A stretch of 64,000 nt of DNA from Polystyrenella longa (GTDB lineage Bacteria > Planctomycetota > Planctomycetia > Planctomycetales > Planctomycetaceae). The translations under genes were made by a program, and so were the position numbers. How positions within the stretch are numbered: position 1 is the stretch's first letter; each line of letters begins with the position of its first letter. The notes under the pieces are model-generated. The model saw nothing but the letters and a program-made list of their open reading frames with translations, was not told where the DNA came from and did no database searches. Of the stretch, positions 7,328 through 17,000 are shown one piece after another. The stretch is from NCBI RefSeq assembly GCF_007750395.1, contig NZ_CP036281.1, positions 1,761,001-1,825,000 of the forward strand. Reading direction: 5' to 3'.

Positions 7328-8578
7328 ATGACCAAATTATTCACACTCAATCTGCTGGGTTGCTGTGGACTGATCCTCTTCATGGGAATGACGGTTCAAG
7401 GGGAAGTCTTCATCGAACAACTCGGGAGTGGGATCGAAGGTCAGTCGTACGACTTCTCAATTAATGAAAATTGGAATGAGGAAGACGTTCTCCAAACAGG
7501 TTGGATGGAAGGCTTGGGGCTGCAGAAAACCGAGCGAAGCTATGCAGCTAATGGGTGTGGCGAGATTGGTTGCGGCGATACGAGTTGCTGCACCCTCCCG
7601 GATTGTGCCAGCCCTGTCGACGTATTTGATGGGTGCGATGGGCTGAGTTGTACCGCAACACCGTACAGCGAATTCGGCAGTTACGGAGACACCTGTGGCT
7701 GTGGAATAGACTGTGGTTCCGGCTGTGGACTTAGTTCCGGTTGTGAATGTGGAATCGACTGTGACTGCAACAAAAAATTTATGGGATGTCTGCAATCAAC
7801 TCCCTGTGGTTGGAGCGATTTTATCAGCCCGATCACAAACCCAGTCTTCTTTGAAGATCCCCGGACGCTTTCCGAAGCGAGATTTATGTATATTAATCAT
7901 AAAACGCCACGCAATATTGGCTCGTCAACCATTCAAGTGGCTGCCTTGCAGGTACGTGCAGCCTTGACTGATCGCCTCTCGTTGATTGCAACCAAAGATG
8001 GTTTCATTATGAGTGACTTTGCTTTGGTCGATGATGGTTGGGCCGACATCGCTGCCGGTTTGAAATACAACCTTTACAAAGACGTCGATCAACAGAGAAT
8101 CCTCAGTACGGGGATGACGTTCGAAGTCCCTGTAGGAACTTCGAGATCACAACAAGGTAATGGTGACGGTGAGTTCCACATCTTCCTGACTGGTGGTGTT
8201 GAAGTTGCCGAAGGCATTCACTGGTTAAGTGGCTCTGGTTTCCGCTTGCCAGCAGACACCGCTGCCGAAAGCCAGTCGTGGTACTGGTCAAACCATCTTG
8301 ACTACGAAATCACCAAGGGGATTTACTTGCTGGGCGAGGTCAACTGGTTCCACTGGACGAAGTCCGGTCAGGGAGGAGTTAACGGAGTCGCAGGTCAGGA
8401 CCTGTTCAACTTGGGGTCGACCGGTGTCGCTGGTAACGATCTGGTCACGGGAGCCATCGGCTTTAAAGTGAAACCAACTGATAATCAGGAAATTGGTTTT
8501 GCCTGGGAACTTCCCCTTACGGAGAATCGCGACGTCATCGATGACCGCTACACCGTTGACTGGATTGTCCGTTTTTAA
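7328..8578 (+). CDS. Outer-membrane beta-barrel protein with Cys-rich N-terminal segment
   Basis: A 416-residue exported protein with a signal peptide (hydrophobic residues of about 6-24, probable cleavage after VQG). Residues 77-160 form a cysteine-rich low-complexity stretch with 17 Cys by my count, in patterns such as CGCGIDCGSGCG and CECGIDCDC. The rest alternates polar and hydrophobic residues as in transmembrane beta-strands (LSLIATKDGFIMSDFALV, ADIAAGLKYNLYKD, STGMTFEVPVG, IYLLGEVNWFHW, GAIGFKVKP) and ends in a C-terminal Phe (DWIVRF), the usual outer-membrane barrel signature. The Cys-rich region could be disulfide-crosslinked or bind metal. No defined family recognised. A strong terminator follows, so it is probably monocistronic. 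Confidence 0.75.
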   Translation: MTKLFTLNLLGCCGLILFMGMTVQGEVFIEQLGSGIEGQSYDFSINENWNEEDVLQTGWMEGLGLQKTERSYAANGCGEIGCGDTSCCTLPDCASPVDVFDGCDGLSCTATPYSEFGSYGDTCGCGIDCGSGCGLSSGCECGIDCDCNKKFMGCLQSTPCGWSDFISPITNPVFFEDPRTLSEARFMYINHKTPRNIGSSTIQVAALQVRAALTDRLSLIATKDGFIMSDFALVDDGWADIAAGLKYNLYKDVDQQRILSTGMTFEVPVGTSRSQQGNGDGEFHIFLTGGVEVAEGIHWLSGSGFRLPADTAAESQSWYWSNHLDYEITKGIYLLGEVNWFHWTKSGQGGVNGVAGQDLFNLGSTGVAGNDLVTGAIGFKVKPTDNQEIGFAWELPLTENRDVIDDRYTVDWIVRF

Positions 8579-8611
8579 ATCGAAATCAGAGAGATTACTT
8601 GATGATCCTAG

Positions 8612-8653
8612 AACTCGGTCACCCTCAAAGGTGGCCGGGTTTTTCTGTTTTTT
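8612..8653 (+). terminator. Rho-independent terminator after the barrel protein gene
   Basis: A 12-bp stem (AACTCGGTCACC pairing with GGTGGCCGGGTT, including two G-U pairs) closes a CTCAAA loop, and is followed by TTTTT, CTG and TTTTTT. It lies 33 bases after the stop codon. Confidence 0.85.
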
Positions 8654-8761
8654 ACATGAGGTATTTTCTCTCAACCTTGAATCGGCAGTCTCGATATTCG
8701 ATAAGGGAAGCATTGGACCTAAAACCAATTAACCGGAAATCAAAATCGAGTTGAGGAAGAC

Positions 8762-9217
8762 ATGATGAATCGGCGGATGCTGTCTTTAATGGGAATGGTG
8801 ATCATCGGAATGCTTATCGGTTGCGGTGGAGGTGTTGACGGTTCTTATGTCATCACCGAAGAGCAAGGGTTTCTGGAAGTTGCCTATTCGGGCAATCAAC
8901 CCGTTTATTTGATCATCTCGGATCTTCCGCAAACGGAGGTCTCGACCCCCGCAGGTTCCTCCGTGCTCGGAATGGCCAGTGGAACCAGTTCGCTCACGAT
9001 TTCAGTCGAAGGCAATGACTCGCTCAGTTTTAAGACAACGACGACCGACTTCAAAGTGCTCACTGTCGACTCCGAAGGCCATATCAATATATTGACGGAG
9101 TACGACAAAGAACCGGTGAAACAGAAACTCGTCACGGTAATCAACAATTACAATACGGCCCCCGCAGAAGACCTGGGTGACTACGCGACGGATATACGCA
9201 GGCTTACAGGGCGATAA
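8762..9217 (+). CDS. Small secreted lipoprotein of unknown function
   Basis: A 151-residue protein with a lipoprotein signal peptide: MMNRR, a hydrophobic stretch, and the lipobox LIGC with the lipidated Cys at about residue 21, followed by GGG. The mature part (YVITEEQGFLEVAYSGNQPVYL...) looks beta-rich and carries no family I recognise. A GAGGAAG ribosome-binding site lies just before the ATG. It lies between a strong terminator and a convergent trmL gene, so it is expressed alone. It could be surface-associated and related to the upstream outer-membrane protein, but only the adjacency suggests this. Confidence 0.72.
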   Translation: MMNRRMLSLMGMVIIGMLIGCGGGVDGSYVITEEQGFLEVAYSGNQPVYLIISDLPQTEVSTPAGSSVLGMASGTSSLTISVEGNDSLSFKTTTTDFKVLTVDSEGHINILTEYDKEPVKQKLVTVINNYNTAPAEDLGDYATDIRRLTGR

Positions 9218-9246
9218 GCTATAACGCAATAATGTCAATCAGTGAC

Positions 9247-9717
9247 CTACTCCGGCAATCCACCAAATTGACGGATTGCTTCGTAGACGACAGTGTTCAC
9301 CGTGCTCGCCAGATTCAGGCTGCGGACCAGTTCGGTCATGGGGAGTTTGACTTTGTGAGCCGGTTGTTCATTCAGAATACTCGGCGGCAGGCCGCGAGAT
9401 TCGCTACCGAAGAGCAAAATATCGCCCGGTTCAAACTTCGCTTCCCAGACCAGTTTCTCGGCCGTTTTGGTCAGGTACCAGACATTCACCGGTTTGATCT
9501 GGTCGTACGCTTCCTGCCAGGAATCGACGACCTGGTAATCAAGGTGCTGCCAGTAATCCATCCCGGCTCGGCGGAGATGTTTCTCGTCGAGCTTGAAACC
9601 AAGCGGGCGAATTAACCAGAGCTTCGCCCCCACGGCCACGCAGGTGCGGCCAATATTCCCGGTATTCTGTGGGATTTCGGGTTCGTGGAGAACAACATTT
9701 ATCGGCGGTTTGGTCAT
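9247..9717 (-). CDS. trmL: tRNA (cytidine(34)-2'-O)-methyltransferase
   Basis: A 156-residue minimal SPOUT methyltransferase, the typical length of TrmL (YibK), which methylates the wobble nucleotide of certain leucine tRNAs. Visible motifs are [18 protein letters not shown] at the N-terminus, [24 protein letters not shown] in the trefoil knot, and [17 protein letters not shown] at the C-terminus. The start ATG at 9717 gives the standard N-terminus. It converges on the lipoprotein gene with 29 bases between the stop codons. It is a second SpoU-type RNA methyltransferase within 3.5 kb. Confidence 0.95.
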   Translation of the reverse strand: MTKPPINVVLHEPEIPQNTGNIGRTCVAVGAKLWLIRPLGFKLDEKHLRRAGMDYWQHLDYQVVDSWQEAYDQIKPVNVWYLTKTAEKLVWEAKFEPGDILLFGSESRGLPPSILNEQPAHKVKLPMTELVRSLNLASTVNTVVYEAIRQFGGLPE

Positions 9718-9821
9718 CGCGTTCGGTCTGATTTCGGGTTAAAAAGGATGTGTGACAGGGTAACGGCTTGAGGATCGTTCTTCCAGCCGGACCCTCCCAT
9801 CCCGCCGAAAGAATTCCCACC

Positions 9822-11414
9822 ATGAAACTGCTTCCCTCTGTTCTCTTCATTCTGTTTACTTTCTCCCTGCAACTGGCTTCCGCCGGAGAATTGAAAATCA
9901 GGGTCGATTCGGACCAGATTCGTTTTCAGCCTCCCGAAGATCTGCCCACGAATACAACATTGCAGTTAGTCGAACGATTACCGTTCGAAGACGATGTTAA
10001 ATCAGCGGACAAGGCTCCCGTGTGGGAAGGAACAGCAGAAGCCTTCCCGGAGTCGTTGCCGAGATTCAGCGAGCAGCGTGACCGTCTCTATTCCCGCTGG
10101 GCATTGGTCGAAAAGAATTCGTCCAAACCTGTCCCCACATTCGTCTACGGTCAGCCCGCCCGTGAAATTGCAAAGCATCAAACAGCAGTCAACTGGCCCG
10201 CCAGTCCTAAAGGGTTACAATGTGTTGTTGATGTCGATGACGCTCTTAATCTGGGCGTAAAGTATGTCGCCCAGAACGTCGACATTCGTCCCTTATTTGA
10301 TTTTGCGAAACAGTCAGAACTGACTTGGAATGTCGACGGTCAACGGATCCATTTTGATCTAGCAGCCATTCGACATCTAGATAGCTATGTCAGTCGTATG
10401 ACCAAGGCGGGCGTCAATGTCTCGTTCATCCTGCTGAACTACATTCCGACTCAACCCGATGCCAACAACCCCCTGATTCATCCCAGCAGTAATCTTCAGG
10501 AGGCTCCCAATCATCTGGGGGCATTCAATCTGTCGGATGAAAATGGCTACCGGCATTACCGGGCCGTCGTGGAATTCCTGGCCGACCGTTACAGCGCCGG
10601 GAATATAGAGCAGGGAACGATCAGCGGTATCATTGTGGGTAACGAACTCCAGGCCCACTGGTGGTGGTACAACCTGGGTCAGATGAAACCAGAGGAAGTC
10701 ATCGCAGAATACGCCCGGGCATTGCGTGTCGCGCAACTGGCTGCGGCGAAGGCGCATCCTGATTTACGAGTCTATGTCTCTCTGGATCAACACTGGACGG
10801 CTCGAATGATGGACGATCCCACGAAGTTCATTCCCGGTAAGCAGTTTATGGAAGGATTGCATCAACACATTGTGGAGCGGGGCGACTTCCCCTGGCACAT
10901 GGCTCAACATCCTTATCCGCAGAACCTTTTCAACTCAAGAACATGGAATGATGAACAGGCAACCTTCGATATTAACTCACCCAAGATTACCTTCCGCAAT
11001 CTTGAAGTGCTGATGACCTGGTTGAATCAACCCGAGCATCTTTATGAAGGGAAGCCCCGCCGCGTGATACTTTCCGAACAAGGTTTTCATTGCGAAGACG
11101 GACCAGAAGGTGAAAAGATACAAGCGGCTGCCTATGCTTACGCTTTTTATCGCACGCGTCAGTTTGAAGAGATCGATGCCTTCATCCTGCATCGGCATGT
11201 CGATCATGCTCATGAAGGCGGGTTGAGGTTGGGGCTACGTGCGTTTAAGCCCGGTACGATCAGCTCGCCAGGGACTAAACGGATGAGCTACGATCTGTTC
11301 CAACACGCCGATGACAAAGACTGGCAGACTCACTTTGAATTCGCCAAACCGATCATTGGCATCCAGTCCTGGAGTGAACTCGATCCGAAGCCCGTGAAGA
11401 CGCCATCTGAATAA
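9822..11414 (+). CDS. Secreted glycoside-hydrolase-like protein (DUF5722-type)
   Basis: A 530-residue exported protein with a clear signal peptide (LLPSVLFILFTFSLQLASA). The central and C-terminal part looks like a TIM-barrel glycosidase of the DUF5722 kind. GIIVGNELQAHWWW places Asn274-Glu275 as the candidate acid/base at the end of strand 4, and RVILSEQGFHCEDG places Glu419 as the candidate nucleophile on strand 7, the arrangement of GH clan A. HMAQHPYPQNLF and DAFILHRHVDHA supply further aromatic and histidine residues. I place the start at the ATG at 9822 because the upstream TTG at 9768 lies in front of the signal peptide. It is 27 bases upstream of the FG-GAP gene and opens the polysaccharide-related run. 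Substrate unknown. Confidence 0.72.
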   Translation: MKLLPSVLFILFTFSLQLASAGELKIRVDSDQIRFQPPEDLPTNTTLQLVERLPFEDDVKSADKAPVWEGTAEAFPESLPRFSEQRDRLYSRWALVEKNSSKPVPTFVYGQPAREIAKHQTAVNWPASPKGLQCVVDVDDALNLGVKYVAQNVDIRPLFDFAKQSELTWNVDGQRIHFDLAAIRHLDSYVSRMTKAGVNVSFILLNYIPTQPDANNPLIHPSSNLQEAPNHLGAFNLSDENGYRHYRAVVEFLADRYSAGNIEQGTISGIIVGNELQAHWWWYNLGQMKPEEVIAEYARALRVAQLAAAKAHPDLRVYVSLDQHWTARMMDDPTKFIPGKQFMEGLHQHIVERGDFPWHMAQHPYPQNLFNSRTWNDEQATFDINSPKITFRNLEVLMTWLNQPEHLYEGKPRRVILSEQGFHCEDGPEGEKIQAAAYAYAFYRTRQFEEIDAFILHRHVDHAHEGGLRLGLRAFKPGTISSPGTKRMSYDLFQHADDKDWQTHFEFAKPIIGIQSWSELDPKPVKTPSE

Positions 11415-11441
11415 ACAATATTCTTTAAGCAGGTTCCTTTC

Positions 11442-13949
11442 ATGAGATCTCATTCGATCCAAACGCCTCTGATTCCATTATTACTCGGTTTGCTGTTTCT
11501 CGCTGGTGCTTCACGCATTTCCACTGCCGCAGAACCTGTCGAACCAAAATGGACGGGCCGCGGGGCTTACCGTCTGCTGCTGGAGGTTCCTGCCGATTCC
11601 AATTTGACAGACCGCAAACAGGATGAACGAGTCGTTGCCTGTCCAGTTGATTTCAAAACTTGGTTGATTGATCAGGATGTCAATGGGACAGTTGATCTGA
11701 GTACGCTGCAGTTGCATCGATTCGATCCTCAAACAGGAGAGCCGATCAAAGGGAGTGAGTATGCAGCGGCGAAAACACCTTGGGATCAACCCTGTCGATT
11801 TGAAGATGACGAGTTCAGTGACGGATACACCAGCCGAGTGGGCCGTCCTTCCGAAACGGAAGATGGACGCACTCGACAATTCCAACGCCCTCGCAAAGCT
11901 CGACTGTTCAACCGGGAGATGTCGGCAGAGCAGGGCCGGCTCATCTGGTCGCATGTCGCAGAGCAAAATAAACCTGCGGCCTATGCCCTCTATTTTGATA
12001 TCAAACAGGAACAGGACATGAAATCTGTTTCTCCCGCACCCTGGATAGGCGATGCCGATCCACTGCGACGCGAAACAGAAGAAGCCTTAGGTGGTTTTGC
12101 CCATTTTCCGGCGACCGTTGCCGACTTAAATGCCGATGGTCTGGAAGATCTCATCTCGGGAACAGAGAAAGGGGATCTAATCTGGTACCCCAACAGAGGA
12201 ACACGTGAGCGTCCTCACTTTCAAGGTTGCCAGATTCTGACGGACGAGACAGGGCCTATTGATACTGGTTGGTATGCGGCTCCTTTCGTTTACGATTGGA
12301 ACAACGATGGTTTGCTCGATCTCCTCGTCGGATCGAGTGGTAACGTCATTCTCTGGTGGCAGAATGTTGGCTCTCAAAAGAAGCATGATTTCCAGTACCG
12401 TGGTTTTGTGCAAAACGAAGAAGATCGGCTTCGTGTTCCAGAGACGCCAGTGGCGGAAGATGGAGCGAATATTTTCAAACATGACTATTACAACCAACCC
12501 TGGGTGGGAGACTTGGATGGCGATGGTCTCCCGGAGATTGTCACCGGTGGTTATACCACGGGGCGGATTTTTCAGTATCAAGGAGTGGGGCGGAACGCCG
12601 ACGGAACTCCGAAGCTGAAATATGCCGGAGAACTTGGCACTGACAAAGGACCGATTGATACCGTTTGGGCTGCGGCCCCCTGGATGTGGGACGCGAATGC
12701 CGATGGTCAATTCGACTTGCTCACAGGTGGCTGGTACTGGAGCGGAATCGAAGCCCCCGCTCCGCCCGGTGTGGCGGACTATCTTCGTTTCTATCAACAT
12801 GCGGGCAAAGAACCTTTATTGTTTGAACGCTTGCCCTTTCCGAAAACCGACTCGTTTCCGCGAGGGGTGATTACTCGACCTGTGCTCTTTTACGCAAACA
12901 GCGATCCAATGCCCGATTTATTAGTCAGCGATAATTCGGGTGAAGTTCACATCATTCCCAACATCGGTAAAGCGGGTGAACCCCGCTGGGATATGCCGGG
13001 CGAGAGGTTAACCGCTCCCTGGGGTTTTGACAGTGATTGGGACGCGACCGGTTTCGCCAGTTCCAATACCGGATCCGAATCGGGAGAGGTATTGATCGGG
13101 ACTTATCTGTGGAAACGCGAAGGATCTGCTCGCTCGCCGGAGAAAAAACTGATCGGTGCACCACGGGTAAATGGAAAGCCGATTTCTCATCCGGGACCGG
13201 GTTATGGAGATGGGTATCTATACACTCAACTCTACGACTGGAACAACGATGGTCACAACGACATTCTGTGGGGAACGCAACAGGGAAATATTTACGTTCA
13301 TCTCCATAGCGGCACAGGCGATCCCCTGGAGTTTGAACCGGGGCAACTTGTTGAACTGGCCACGGGCGAATCACTCAAAGTCGGTCCGCCTGTCGTTGAC
13401 TCGGTCGAGGAAGCAACCGACTTCACGATTCTGCAAGGTTCCCGGATTGTCTTCGCGCTGTCTGATTTCAATCAGGATGGAATCGACGATCTTCTGATTG
13501 CGGAAACATTCGCTCAACTGTGGTTGTTCCCGGGACAGGCCCCCTCAGAAAATGCGGAAGCAGCCGCACGGACTTTTGGCCCCGGCCAGTTACTCACCAC
13601 TCTGAAAACCAGGATAAATCAAATCTGCTGCTTTGACTGGAACAAGGACAGCTTTCCCGACCTATTATTAGGTGGAACGGCGACGGAGCCGGTGATTGTC
13701 TACCTCAATCAAACACAAGCGGGAGACCCTGCGTTAAGTGAGGCACAAGCGGTCGAAGGTTTGCCTTATCTGTTCTGGGGACCGCGAGTGGCTGCTACCG
13801 ACTGGAACGGCGACGGTGATGACGATCTGATGGTTCAAAGTGAATTCTTTTCCTTCTGGATTGAACGGTCCTTTCTTGATCATGGATATTTCGCGGCTCA
13901 GGTGTCGGGAAAAGCGGGAGAGTATCTCCAGCACCGCCCGAATCCCTGA
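11442..13949 (+). CDS. Secreted FG-GAP/VCBS-repeat beta-propeller protein
   Basis: An 835-residue exported protein: signal peptide to about residue 30 (PLLLGLLFLAGASRISTAAEP), an N-terminal region of about 180 residues without a recognised family, then FG-GAP/VCBS repeats forming a probable beta-propeller. At least eight calcium-loop motifs of the DxDxDGxxD type are visible, such as DLNADGLEDL, DWNNDGLLDL, DLDGDGLPEI, DANADGQFDL, DWNNDGHNDI, DFNQDGIDDL, DWNKDSFPDL and DWNGDGDDDL. Such proteins usually bind ligands at the cell surface. It shares a short spacer with the DUF5722-type gene upstream and may form an operon with it. Its own ligand or catalytic role cannot be read. Confidence 0.85.
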   Translation: MRSHSIQTPLIPLLLGLLFLAGASRISTAAEPVEPKWTGRGAYRLLLEVPADSNLTDRKQDERVVACPVDFKTWLIDQDVNGTVDLSTLQLHRFDPQTGEPIKGSEYAAAKTPWDQPCRFEDDEFSDGYTSRVGRPSETEDGRTRQFQRPRKARLFNREMSAEQGRLIWSHVAEQNKPAAYALYFDIKQEQDMKSVSPAPWIGDADPLRRETEEALGGFAHFPATVADLNADGLEDLISGTEKGDLIWYPNRGTRERPHFQGCQILTDETGPIDTGWYAAPFVYDWNNDGLLDLLVGSSGNVILWWQNVGSQKKHDFQYRGFVQNEEDRLRVPETPVAEDGANIFKHDYYNQPWVGDLDGDGLPEIVTGGYTTGRIFQYQGVGRNADGTPKLKYAGELGTDKGPIDTVWAAAPWMWDANADGQFDLLTGGWYWSGIEAPAPPGVADYLRFYQHAGKEPLLFERLPFPKTDSFPRGVITRPVLFYANSDPMPDLLVSDNSGEVHIIPNIGKAGEPRWDMPGERLTAPWGFDSDWDATGFASSNTGSESGEVLIGTYLWKREGSARSPEKKLIGAPRVNGKPISHPGPGYGDGYLYTQLYDWNNDGHNDILWGTQQGNIYVHLHSGTGDPLEFEPGQLVELATGESLKVGPPVVDSVEEATDFTILQGSRIVFALSDFNQDGIDDLLIAETFAQLWLFPGQAPSENAEAAARTFGPGQLLTTLKTRINQICCFDWNKDSFPDLLLGGTATEPVIVYLNQTQAGDPALSEAQAVEGLPYLFWGPRVAATDWNGDGDDDLMVQSEFFSFWIERSFLDHGYFAAQVSGKAGEYLQHRPNP

Positions 13950-14052
13950 GGGAGAAAGATTGCTTAATCGCCAGCCACCGTTTAGGATAAGATATATAAA
14001 CGGATGGTTATGTGTTTGGTGTGGTTTTTTGACGCTCTTGCGGGAGGCCAGA

Positions 14053-17000
14053 ATGGCCAGTAGCGGGTTTAAATCTAGAAGAGAAATTCTCTGTCTTTCT
14101 GTTCTGTGGATTGCGATGGTTCCATTCGCACCCGATCTTCGTGCCGCCGAAGACACTGTTGATAACGCCCTTTATGAGCACCATATCAAACCGCTGCTGA
14201 AAGAACGTTGCTTTGCTTGTCACGGTGTGTTGAAGCAGGAGTCCTCACTGCGAGTCGATTCGGGCGTCCATCTTTTCAAGGGGGGGGACATTGGTGCCGC
14301 CGTCGTTCCGGGAAACCTCGAAGAAAGCTGGCTCTACCAGGCAATCACGGGCGAAGCCGGTTTCCTGATGCCTCCCGAGGGAGATCCGCTCAGCGAGGAA
14401 GAAATCGCCCACGTGAAAAGCTGGATCGAAGCGGGGGCGCCCATTCCCGAAACTGACCAACCCGAAATGGATCCACAGGATCACTGGGCCTTTCAATTAA
14501 TCGAACAGCCAGCTCTTCCTGAAGTGAAAAACACAGAATGGATCGAATCGCCTGTTGATTATTTCATTGCTGCAAAACACGAATCACTCGGATTATCTCC
14601 GGCAACAAAAACCGACAAAGCGACTTTGTTAAGACGGGTTTATCTCGACCTGGTCGGATTGCCTCCCTCGCGCGAGGAACTGCATGCATTTCTGGCGGAC
14701 GACCGTCCCGAAGCGTACAACGAAGTCGTTGACACTTTGCTCGACAGTCCGCATTACGGCGAACGCTGGGGACGGCATTGGATGGATGTCTGGCGTTACA
14801 GTGACTGGTACGGACGTCGGGGTGCCAACGACATGACCAACAGCTATTCTACAATCTGGAGATGGCGCGATTGGATTATCCAATCACTGAATGCGGACAA
14901 AGGTTACGACCAGATGATTCGCGAAATGCTCGCGGCGGATCAACTCTATCCGGGAGATCGAGAGAAACAGGTCGCCACCGGTTTCATCGTTCGGAACTAC
15001 TATCGCTGGAATTATCATACGTGGTTAAAGGATAGCGTCGAGCACACCGGCAAAGCGTTCCTCGGGTTGACCTTCAATTGCTGTGAATGTCATGACCATA
15101 AATACGACCCCATAGCACAGAATGAATACTTTGCGATGCGTTCGTTCTTTGAACCGCTTGATCTACGACACAATCGAGTTCCAAACGTTGCCGATCCCGG
15201 ACCATTTCCCGATTATGTCCTGAGTAAATTAAATCCTCCCATTCGAGACGGTCAGGTGCAGGTTTATGATCGTTATCCGGAAAAAGAAACCCAGTTTTAT
15301 ACCGGAGGTGTGGAGACGAATATCGTCCCTGACAAACCGGGAATCGAGGCCGCCGGTCCTGCCTTTCTGAAGGGGGATAAACTCGAGATTACTCAAGTCG
15401 AGTTGCCTGTCGAAGCCTGGTATCCCGGGTTACAACAATTTGTCATCGATGAGGAAACCACCCAGCGAGATTCTGCAGTCAAGCTTGCCTATCACTACTA
15501 TAAAACCGAAGAAGCTTCGCTCCTGGAACAAATCCAAACCAGGGAAGAGATGTTAAACGAACTGAAGCTTCAGCAACCCTCCACTGACGATAATTCGCTC
15601 GCTTCCGCCTCCAATTTGCAGGCAATTCAATTAGCGACGGAAACTGGGCGACGCACGCTGCAACATGGACTCGGTCAAGCCGTCCAGTTTGATGACCAGA
15701 CGACACTCCAGTTTCGAATTCGCTTAATCAAAGATGGTCTCGCGAGTTTCCAACTCTCGGACGATCTCGCCGCGGGCCGGACCAGCTTGTATCTCGCCTT
15801 TACAGAAGGAAAAGTGAAAGCGTATGTGCCAGGCAAGGGGACGGTAGAGCAGGTCCTCGCCCAGTACGATCAGTTGGAAAGTCCTCGGCACTTTCAGGCG
15901 GAGCTTGCTTTCGATCCCGATGAGGACCAGGCGTTGCTTACCCTTACCGATCTGAAAACGTCGGAACCTCTGGTGACTCAAACTCCCATTTCTATTCATG
16001 GTTGGCGACCTGCAAACTCAGTGAATTGCGGAATCTTTATCGACGCCCATTCAAATACAATTGCTGAGTTTGATGACATCGTCTTCAGCCAGACGGGGAA
16101 TACGGAACCCTCGCTCAATCTGGACTTTGAATACCCACAGTACCTGCCCGGTAACGATCCCGCCGGTGCCCAGAACTGGTTAGTCTCTCGATTCAGTACT
16201 GGGGACGGGCATTCCGAAGTCGTGCTATTGGGCGAGTTAACTCCGGAACAGCTGGCCCAGCGTCAGCAATTCACAGAGTTGACCCAAAAAGTGCAAACGC
16301 CCAAACTTCAGTTGGCTGAACTCAAAACCAGGTATGAAGGCGCGACCGCTGAGTTAGTAGCTTACCAAGCCGTTGTAAAATCAGAACAGGCCCGGTATCA
16401 AAAGAGCGATGTGCCCGAAGGGGAGCTGAATCAATTGATGGCAACCGCCGCCGACCTTCGACGCACGGCCAATCACAAACAAGCCATCGCCAAAACCAAT
16501 GCGGCTGCGAATGCTGTCCATATGGCGAAACTGCTTCCACTAGATCAACAGGATCGTGACACTCAGATTAAAACCGCCGAACAAGCGGTTGCTACGGCGC
16601 AACAATCATTGACGGCCGCTGAGAAGGCTTTAAAAGATGGAACTGCCGAATACGAACCGTTAAGCCGGCAATTTCCCAAAATCAGCACCGGTAAACGGGC
16701 GGCGCTGGCGGAATGGATCACGGCGAATGAAAACCCACTCACGGCCCGCGTCGCTGCGAACCATCTTTGGGGAAGGCATTTCGGACAGCCACTCGTTTCC
16801 ACAACCGAGAACTTCGGACGCAATGGGGCCGCACCTACTCATCCCGAACTATTGAACTGGCTCGCCTCGGAACTACAACAGAATGGCTGGAGTTTCAAAC
16901 ATCTACATCGTTTGATTGTCACCAGTCAGACATATCAACAATCCTCTCGCGCCAGTGCGGACCTCAGCGGAAACAAAGAAATTGATCGCGACAATCAGTT

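Noticed and set aside
12177-12800. A 207-codon minus-strand frame inside the FG-GAP gene
   Set aside because: Antisense shadow of repeated calcium-loop sequences; product without known motifs.
13840-14052. Upstream extension of the DUF1549/DUF1553 frame
   Set aside because: It overlaps the end of the FG-GAP gene and would bury the signal peptide some 75 residues in. The ATG at 14053 fits an exported protein.
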